A stretch of DNA of 10,076 nucleotides from Rhizobium sp. Q54 (GTDB taxonomy: Bacteria > Pseudomonadota > Alphaproteobacteria > Rickettsiales > UBA1997), in contig CAMBES010000045.1 of the NCBI GenBank assembly GCA_945865855.1, positions 1-10,076 of the forward strand, written 5' to 3'. The translations under genes and the position numbers were made by a program. Below the pieces are notes generated by a model. It was given only the letters and a program-made list of their open reading frames with translations. It was not told the DNA's origin and did not search any database. This document shows positions 6,532-10,076 of this stretch, one piece after another (positions within the stretch are counted from its first letter, which is position 1; every line of letters begins with the position of its first letter).

Positions 6532-7343
6532 AAATACTTTTAATGTCTAGTGCTAGGAAATCATTCCCGGATCTCAGCTTTTATATGGATCGAGCAGTGA
6601 TTGTTGTTTTTAAGAAGCAACACTTAGCCGCGCGTAAATTATTAATTTTTTTTCTAATTTTATTTTTTTCACAAAAATCATTTGCGACGGATCACGGAAG
6701 TGATCACGCGCAAATTTTTCACGCTTTCACGCTTGAAGGAGACGTTGGCGAAGCCAGAGATGGTAGATCACGAGGCTTAGATTTTTCTGGTTGGGTTGGG
6801 GGTGATTATGATCGTCTTTGGCTCAAAAGTGAGAAAAAAAGTTACGGAAAATACGAAGAAAAATCAGAAGCTCAGGCGCTTTACAGCAGAAATTTTTCCA
6901 AATTTTGGGATGCTCAAATTGGCATATCTCACGATTTTAGCACGGATTTTACCGCAAATGATCTGAATTATTTAACCATTGGCCTAGAAGGCTTGGCGCC
7001 ACAATTTTTTGAAACCGAAGCGCAGATTTTTGTAAGCGATCAAGGAAATTATAGTGCAAGATTTAAGCAGGAGGTTGATATTTTGCTCACGCAGAAACTC
7101 ATCATGCAGCCTTATTTAGAGACAGAAATTTTTGCTCAGGATGTTAGAAAGTTAGAAGTGGAATCAGGAATTTCAGATTTTGAAGTTGGTGTAATGACAC
7201 GTTATGAAATCACGCGTAAATTCGCGCCATACGTGGCTTTTCGTTACCACACCAAAACTTTTGGCACAGCAAATTTAGCTAAAAAATTAGGCCAAAGGGT
7301 GGATAATTTTATTGCTGTGGCTGGGATCAGACTGAGATTTTAA
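6528..7343 (+). CDS. copB: Copper-resistance protein CopB, outer-membrane
   Basis: An outer-membrane beta-barrel that partners CopA in copper tolerance. After a hydrophobic signal segment (RKLLIFFLILFFSQKSFA) the mature start HGSDHAQIFHAFTLEGDVGE and SGWVGGDYDRLWLKSE match the CopB N-terminal block. The rest is a run of amphipathic strands ending in AVAGIRLRF, with a terminal aromatic residue as expected for barrel insertion. The start is unsettled. ATG at 6528 overlaps the copA stop (ATGA), but gives a signal peptide with a long preceding region of about 45 residues. ATG 6585 or GTG 6597 would give a normal-length signal. The extra stretch contains an imperfect inverted repeat (6561-6600). 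I report the overlap start, as the operon layout favours coupling. Downstream the cold-shock gene converges. Confidence 0.88.
   Translation: MKILLMSSARKSFPDLSFYMDRAVIVVFKKQHLAARKLLIFFLILFFSQKSFATDHGSDHAQIFHAFTLEGDVGEARDGRSRGLDFSGWVGGDYDRLWLKSEKKSYGKYEEKSEAQALYSRNFSKFWDAQIGISHDFSTDFTANDLNYLTIGLEGLAPQFFETEAQIFVSDQGNYSARFKQEVDILLTQKLIMQPYLETEIFAQDVRKLEVESGISDFEVGVMTRYEITRKFAPYVAFRYHTKTFGTANLAKKLGQRVDNFIAVAGIRLRF
6561..6600. repeat. Imperfect inverted repeat in the 5' part of copB
   Basis: TCATTCCCGGATC (6561-6573) and GATCGAGCAGTGA (6588-6600) are complementary at 9 of 13 positions around a 14-base loop. The TCATTCCCGG arm shares ATTCCCG with the palindrome at 979-1014. It may be an eroded palindromic element inserted at the copA/copB boundary, lengthening the apparent copB N-terminus, but the match is weak. 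Confidence 0.3.
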
Positions 7344-7369
7344 AATGGTTTATTCAAAAAAATTCCAAT

Positions 7370-7402
7370 AAAAAAGCTCCCCCAAAAAATTTTTGAGAGA
7401 GC
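7370..7402 (-). terminator. Rho-independent terminator of the cold-shock gene
   Basis: Read on the minus strand, GCTCTCTCAAAAA (7402-7390) pairs with TTTTTGGGGGAGC (7388-7376), using G-U pairs at two positions, and is followed by six U residues (7375-7370). On the plus strand the same two positions would be C/A mismatches and no U-run follows, so the element is oriented for the minus-strand gene. It lies 28 bases beyond that gene's stop codon and separates it from the convergent copB. Confidence 0.8.
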
Positions 7403-7429
7403 CTAATTACGTCTGAAGTTTCAGAGGAT

Positions 7430-7645
7430 TTAGTTTTTCGCAACTACGTTTGAAGCTTCTAAACCTTTTTTACCTTGAATAACTTCTAGAGTTACTTTTT
7501 GGCCTTCAAATAGAGTAGAGCGACCGCCGCTAGCTTTGATCGCGCTGTGATGAACGAAAACATCTTTGCTTCCTTCGATTTCGATAAATCCGAAACCTTT
7601 TTCGTCGTTAAACCATTTTACTGTACCGTTAACTAGATCTGACAT
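7430..7645 (-). CDS. Cold-shock domain protein (CspA family)
   Basis: A 71-residue single OB-fold protein that binds single-stranded RNA and DNA and melts RNA secondary structure. Hallmarks are NGTVKWFNDEKGFGFIEI, containing RNP1 (KGFGFIEI), and DVFVHHSAI (RNP2), followed by LFEGQKVTLEVIQGKKGLEASNV. The length is normal for CspA homologues. The ATG at 7645 has no clear Shine-Dalgarno sequence. The upstream minus-strand region includes a UUCG-capped hairpin and short direct repeats, which fits the long structured leaders that control csp genes after temperature change. The terminator at 7370-7402 ends the transcript. Family membership does not prove cold induction; many paralogues respond to growth phase or stress instead. 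Confidence 0.96.
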   Translation of the reverse strand: MSDLVNGTVKWFNDEKGFGFIEIEGSKDVFVHHSAIKASGGRSTLFEGQKVTLEVIQGKKGLEASNVVAKN

Positions 7646-7778
7646 TGTATTACTTTTATTGATAAAAAAATTGTGAAATGCGGAACGTTAATCCCGCGAA
7701 CGGGATCCTCACTATTAAGACCGTAAGACGCCACTATTTTTTAAACTCTGTCAAAAATTAAATTTAAGAGAGTCATTA
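7646..7778 (-). promoter_or_regulatory. Putative structured leader of the cold-shock gene
   Basis: Read on the minus strand, this stretch has a hairpin ATCCCG-TTCG-CGGGAT (7706-7691) with the very stable UUCG loop, 45 bases before the start codon. Upstream of it are two nested direct repeats, seen on the plus strand as CACTATT at 7710-7716 and 7732-7738, and TAAGAC at 7716-7721 and 7724-7729. A TTGACA (7754-7749) could be a -35 box, but no convincing -10 lies 16-18 bases downstream of it, so the promoter is not placed. A leader role is inferred from csp biology and from the structure. No gene is visible here on either strand. Confidence 0.4.
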
Positions 7779-7832
7779 TGAGCGTAGTATTTGTTCACTT
7801 TGGGCGTAGCAATGCAGAGATTGCAAAGTGAA
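7779..7832 (+). other. 17-codon small ORF superimposed on a hairpin
   Basis: ATG at 7779 opens MSVVFVHFGRSNAEIAK and stops with the TGA at 7830-7832; AGAGAG lies 5 bases before the ATG as a possible ribosome-binding site. The same DNA forms an inverted repeat, TTCACTTTG (7794-7802) with CAAAGTGAA (7824-7832), and an inner CAAT/ATTG stem (7810-7813 with 7820-7823) around a 6-base loop. The coincidence of a short ORF and a stem suggests an attenuator-like leader for the downstream gene, but it could be chance. From here to the next gene at 7964 nothing else is evident except two TTCGAA palindromes (7924-7929, 7936-7941). Confidence 0.25.
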
Positions 7833-7963
7833 AAAAATTGCTAGGAAATAGAGGCGCATTATTCGTTTTAAAATTTATTCGCCTTTTACACTGCGTTGAG
7901 AAATCGATAGACTTATTAGCCATTTCGAAACTCTGTTCGAACGACAAAAATACGAAAATCAAA

Positions 7964-8212
7964 ATGACAAAAGCCGAAAATTACCAAAAGCAAAAAATGG
8001 AATTTCTTGATTCTTTGCAACCGGATGATTTTAGAAATGGCGGCAGTTTTAATCAGGCCGAATTAATTATTGATGAGCTTTGCAAAGCCGCATCGCACAA
8101 AGAAAATCCGCAAGAATTTATTGAAAAAGCGGCGATGCATCTCTTCCGCGAGAATTCTTCAGTGGTTGTCAAGATTGTTAGCCTCGCAATGAATTTAATT
8201 AAACCTAATTAG
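7964..8212 (+). CDS. Small hypothetical protein
   Basis: An 82-residue protein of unknown function. From ATG 7964 it reads MTKAENYQKQKMEFLDSLQP, then an acidic and helical body (NQAELIIDELCKAA, NPQEFIEKAAMHLF) and a hydrophobic amphipathic C-terminus (SSVVVKIVSLAMNLIKPN). There is no signal peptide and no recognised motif. It appears soluble and mostly alpha-helical, perhaps associating with a partner or membrane through its C-terminal helix. The frame is open to a TTG at 7838, but the extra residues look like translated noncoding DNA and include no better start. No strong Shine-Dalgarno sequence is seen. The stop codon falls inside a perfect palindrome, AACCTAATTAGGTT (8202-8215). It is not in an obvious operon, and its neighbours do not suggest a role. 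Confidence 0.55.
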   Translation: MTKAENYQKQKMEFLDSLQPDDFRNGGSFNQAELIIDELCKAASHKENPQEFIEKAAMHLFRENSSVVVKIVSLAMNLIKPN

Positions 8213-8222
8213 GTTAGGCTAA
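8178..8222 (+). repeat. Inverted repeats at the 3' end of the small hypothetical gene
   Basis: TTAGCCT (8178-8184) is the exact inverse of AGGCTAA (8216-8222), and between them lies the perfect 14-base palindrome AACCTAATTAGGTT (8202-8215), which contains the stop codon of the preceding gene. The stem is not followed by a T-run, so an intrinsic terminator is doubtful; it could be a protein-binding site or 3'-end stabiliser. Confidence 0.35.
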
Positions 8223-8320
8223 AATATTCAGTTTAAATAAACTCAACTCATCCGCCACTTAAATTCCCAAACAGACATCAGCACTTACTTAAGATTAAAA
8301 AAGTTAATCTCGAGCCAGAA

Positions 8321-8410
8321 ATGTCGAAAGAGGTTGAGAAAAAGAAAATTAACCCGCTTGAGTTCCTGATGGGCGTGACTTTGATGGCGATTACTTTGGT
8401 TTTGATTTAG
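8321..8410 (+). CDS. Possible small single-pass membrane peptide
   Basis: ATG at 8321 opens a 29-residue peptide: a charged N-terminus (MSKEVEKKKINPLE) followed by a hydrophobic segment (FLMGVTLMAITLVLI) ending at the TAG at 8408-8410. This is the layout of a small inner-membrane protein with the basic end facing the cytoplasm. The frame is open further upstream (LLKIKKVNLEPEM) but without a usual start codon. A weak GAG lies 7 bases before the ATG. It is too short for similarity by eye, and the region between 8223 and 8482 otherwise shows no gene I can support. Confidence 0.35.
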   Translation: MSKEVEKKKINPLEFLMGVTLMAITLVLI

Positions 8411-8482
8411 TTACTGAATAAATGACTAAATCTCTTGAATCGCCGCTTAAGCAAGAATCTGGAAAAAATGTTCCGCATTCGA

Positions 8483-8824
8483 TTAAACTTTTTTTACAAA
8501 TTCTGATTTTAAACCCATCTTGCCCATGCCTGGAATAACGCAATCAATGTCATGATCGCCGCCGGCTAAGCGAATATTTTTCACCTTCGTGCCGACTTTT
8601 ACGCTTGAGGACGAGCCTTTGATTTTTAGATCTTTAATCACGGTGATCGTGTCACCATCTTTCAAAACAGTTCCGTAAGCATCTTTGATTACTTCTTCTG
8701 CGTCTTCTGGCATATCGAACTTCAACCATTCACACGAGCATTCTGGGCAGATGTAAATATTACCCTCTTCGTAAGTATATTCACATCCACATTTTGCGCA
8801 GGCTGGTAAAGTTGTTTCGGTCAT
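8483..8824 (-). CDS. YjdM/PhnA-like zinc-ribbon protein
   Basis: A 113-residue soluble protein of the YjdM family (formerly called PhnA, alkylphosphonate utilisation). The N-terminal zinc ribbon has CAKC (residues 9-12), EYTYEEGNIYICPEC (26-29 the second CxxC) and EW, followed by the conserved C-terminal domain (IKDAYGTVLKDGDTITVIKD, LKIKGSSSSVKVGTKVKNIR, DCVIPGMGKMGLKSEFVKKV). Full length for the family. The usual residues after each CxxC are replaced by Cys (C14 and C31), giving a CxxCxC pattern on both sides. The biochemical role is not established; despite the old name, a link to phosphonate breakdown is doubtful, and no phn gene is nearby. No clear ribosome-binding site is visible. Confidence 0.9.
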   Translation of the reverse strand: MTETTLPACAKCGCEYTYEEGNIYICPECSCEWLKFDMPEDAEEVIKDAYGTVLKDGDTITVIKDLKIKGSSSSVKVGTKVKNIRLAGGDHDIDCVIPGMGKMGLKSEFVKKV

Positions 8825-8918
8825 TTGATTTATTTATTGATGATTCAATTGTGACATTGCTTGCATTTTTTGCATTACTCACGCCCGCCGACTGACAAAA
8901 GTCTAGAACTCTCTAAAC

Positions 8919-8983
8919 TTGATGTTTCTCGAACTTCGCTCGACTTGTTAAATAAGGCTCTAACCAGCTAAGCTAAACATCAA
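8919..8983 (-). other. tRNA-like palindromic segment, possibly a degenerate tRNA
   Basis: On the minus strand the ends pair perfectly over 9 bases, TTGATGTTT (8983-8975) with AAACATCAA (8927-8919), like an acceptor stem. Next comes TTAGCTTAGCTGGTTAGAGC (8976-8957), nearly identical to the 8-25 region of many bacterial tRNAs (D-arm consensus TAGCTCAGCTGGTTAGAGC). A 3-bp stem with a 7-base loop ATTTAAC follows, and later a TTCGAGA resembling a T-loop. The segment is only 65 bases, the anticodon stem is short and the T-stem does not pair, so it is not a normal functional tRNA. It could be a decayed tRNA, an integration scar at a tRNA end, or a chance resemblance. The remaining sequence between 8825 and 9011 shows no gene. 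Confidence 0.35.
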
Positions 8984-9011
8984 TACAACTCTAACTTGTC
9001 AATTATCTAAA

Positions 9012-10076
9012 ATGATTTTCTTCAAACACGACTGGCCACGAACCTTATTAATTGCTGCTTTTGCCGTAGTTCATTTACTGCTGTGCTACTTCGGACATTC
9101 GCCGTTTGGACCGAGTGAATCAGTAGAGAATTTGTGGGTAACTGTTTTCTTCGCGCTTGCGTTATTTTTTCCATTTTTGTCTTTGAGTGGAGTATTTTGC
9201 AGTTGGTTGTCGGTGATTCTTATTCTGAATTTTCTCAATTATTTGAAGCTTGAATATTTGCAGCGTCAAATAAGTGAATATGATTTTAGAATTATTTTTA
9301 GCTCGCCCAGTTATTCCCTTGATGCTTTGCTTGGTTACGGGCCTAACAGATATTTACCGCTGATTTTACTGTTGTTATTTTTTGTATTTTTAGCGGTAAA
9401 ATTTCGTAAATTTAGTCGAGTAATCGACGTCAAAAAACTTTTCTACAAACTTTCTTCAGCCGCGCTTGCGCTGAGCATTTTTTTTGCTCATTATTTTTCT
9501 TATCAAATCTCTCTCGAACAAAGTTCAGAAAAAAATCTAGATCCTCTTGGAATGATTGCCTACACAGGGTCTAAGGCTTATTTGCGCGACGTTAAATCGC
9601 TGCTAAAAAAAGATGAAAAGGAAGAAATTGTTGGTCAGGAGAAAATTAAAATTTCTGCAAAAAAATACCTGACTAATGTCAAAAAAAATATCAAACCAAA
9701 TATTGTTTTTGTCTTGGCTGAATCAACTTTTGATCCGAATAAAATTTTTATTTTAAAATCTCCTTACCGTGAAAACTCTCTTTTTCGCGCTGATAAAAGA
9801 AGATATTACGGCGATCTCGAAGTGTCGATTACCGGAGGTGGAACTTGGGTTACTGAATTTGAAACTAACTCAGGAATTTCAACAAAAGCCTTGGGCACGT
9901 TAGACCACATTAACGCAGCAATCGCACCCCATTTAAAAACTTCTTTTGCGCGCTACCTGCAGCAAAAAAATTACACTGCTTCGGTTTTTTTTCCAATCAC
10001 TCGCGCCTATGTTAACAAGGGCGAAACTTATTTAAAAAGTTACGGCTTTGATTCGCTCGAAGATTCAGAATCTTTA
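9012..10076 (+). CDS. LTA synthase/phosphoglycerol transferase-like membrane enzyme (5' part, runs off the window)
   Basis: The frame is open for 355 codons to the window end, so the gene is partial. The N-terminal part has several hydrophobic segments (for example LLIAAFAVVHLLLCYF, VFFALALFFPFL, FCSWLSVILILNFL, LPLILLLLFFVFLAV, ALALSIFFAHYF), which suggests about five membrane spans. The extracytoplasmic catalytic domain begins near residue 225 with KPNIVFVLAESTFDP, where E237 matches a metal ligand of the alkaline-phosphatase superfamily. GGGTWVTEFETNSG (275-288) follows, with T278 a likely nucleophile equivalent to the catalytic Thr of LtaS. Such enzymes move phosphoglycerol or phosphoethanolamine headgroups onto glycans or lipids (LtaS, MdoB/OpgB, EptA types); in a Gram-negative cell an OpgB- or Ept-like role is more likely than lipoteichoic acid synthesis. 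ATG 9012 was chosen as the first Met; no clear ribosome-binding site. Confidence 0.85.
   Translation, partial: MIFFKHDWPRTLLIAAFAVVHLLLCYFGHSPFGPSESVENLWVTVFFALALFFPFLSLSGVFCSWLSVILILNFLNYLKLEYLQRQISEYDFRIIFSSPSYSLDALLGYGPNRYLPLILLLLFFVFLAVKFRKFSRVIDVKKLFYKLSSAALALSIFFAHYFSYQISLEQSSEKNLDPLGMIAYTGSKAYLRDVKSLLKKDEKEEIVGQEKIKISAKKYLTNVKKNIKPNIVFVLAESTFDPNKIFILKSPYRENSLFRADKRRYYGDLEVSITGGGTWVTEFETNSGISTKALGTLDHINAAIAPHLKTSFARYLQQKNYTASVFFPITRAYVNKGETYLKSYGFDSLEDSESL

Noticed and set aside
7749..7754. TTGACA as the -35 box of the cold-shock gene
   Set aside because: A perfect -35 hexamer on the minus strand, but no acceptable -10 box at 16-18 bases, so the promoter was not called as a separate feature.
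7838..7963. Long form of the small hypothetical protein from the TTG at 7838
   Set aside because: The extra 42 residues have no protein-like pattern and the ATG at 7964 begins a more typical N-terminus.
8422..8538. 38-codon ORF beginning MTKSLESPLKQESGK
   Set aside because: It overlaps the 3' end of the YjdM-like gene in antisense, and its last third is simply the reverse reading of that gene; no ribosome-binding site or recognisable motif.
1..10076. CRISPR array, IS element, prophage or defence system
   Set aside because: No regularly spaced repeats, transposase, integrase, phage structural gene or known defence domain was found on either strand.

Overview
The window is AT-rich and gene-dense. 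It reads as part of the chromosome of a Gram-negative proteobacterium: it holds a CopA/CopB copper pair whose CopB is an outer-membrane type, Sec signal peptides, an Fe-type superoxide dismutase and an LPS-core-like glycosyltransferase. Tetraloop-capped GC-rich palindromes in an AT-rich background recall the intergenic palindromes of low-GC Alphaproteobacteria. That lineage is an inference; no rRNA or other marker gene is present to settle it.

Layout. 49-945 (+) is a secreted TupA-like (tungstate-type) binding protein. It converges on 1030-1623 (-), an Fe-superoxide dismutase that has an in-frame upstream extension resembling an export signal. A perfect 16-bp palindrome lies between them. 1789-2526 and 2513-3538 (+) are overlapping glycosyltransferases (GT2, then GT4), probably acting on a surface glycan. 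A second palindrome separates them from a LysE-family exporter (3595-4212). 4213-4420 holds what look like coding remnants. Then follow dps (4456-4893), a fragment of a GNAT acetyltransferase (4907-5026), copA (5044-6531) and copB (6528-7343). A cold-shock protein gene lies on the minus strand (7430-7645) with a terminator between it and copB. Its upstream leader contains a UUCG hairpin and nested direct repeats. The right part has a small hypothetical gene (7964-8212), a possible 29-residue membrane peptide gene (8321-8410), a YjdM/PhnA-like zinc-ribbon gene on the minus strand (8483-8824), a tRNA-like palindromic segment (8919-8983) and the 5' part of an LTA-synthase/phosphoglycerol-transferase-like membrane enzyme that runs off the window (9012-10076).

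How the genes fit together. CopA (periplasmic multicopper oxidase) and CopB (outer-membrane copper protein) form a coupled copper-tolerance pair. Dps just upstream and the Fe-SOD further left are stress proteins that deal with iron, peroxide and superoxide, so the middle of the window has a metal and oxidative stress theme. The two glycosyltransferases and the terminal membrane enzyme point to envelope synthesis.

I see no phage, IS element, CRISPR array, toxin-antitoxin pair or defence island, and no clear candidate for an entirely new system. The points most worth a second look are the dual-start, signal-bearing SOD, the palindrome family with compensated arms, the csp leader, the tRNA-like segment and the gene fragments around dps.
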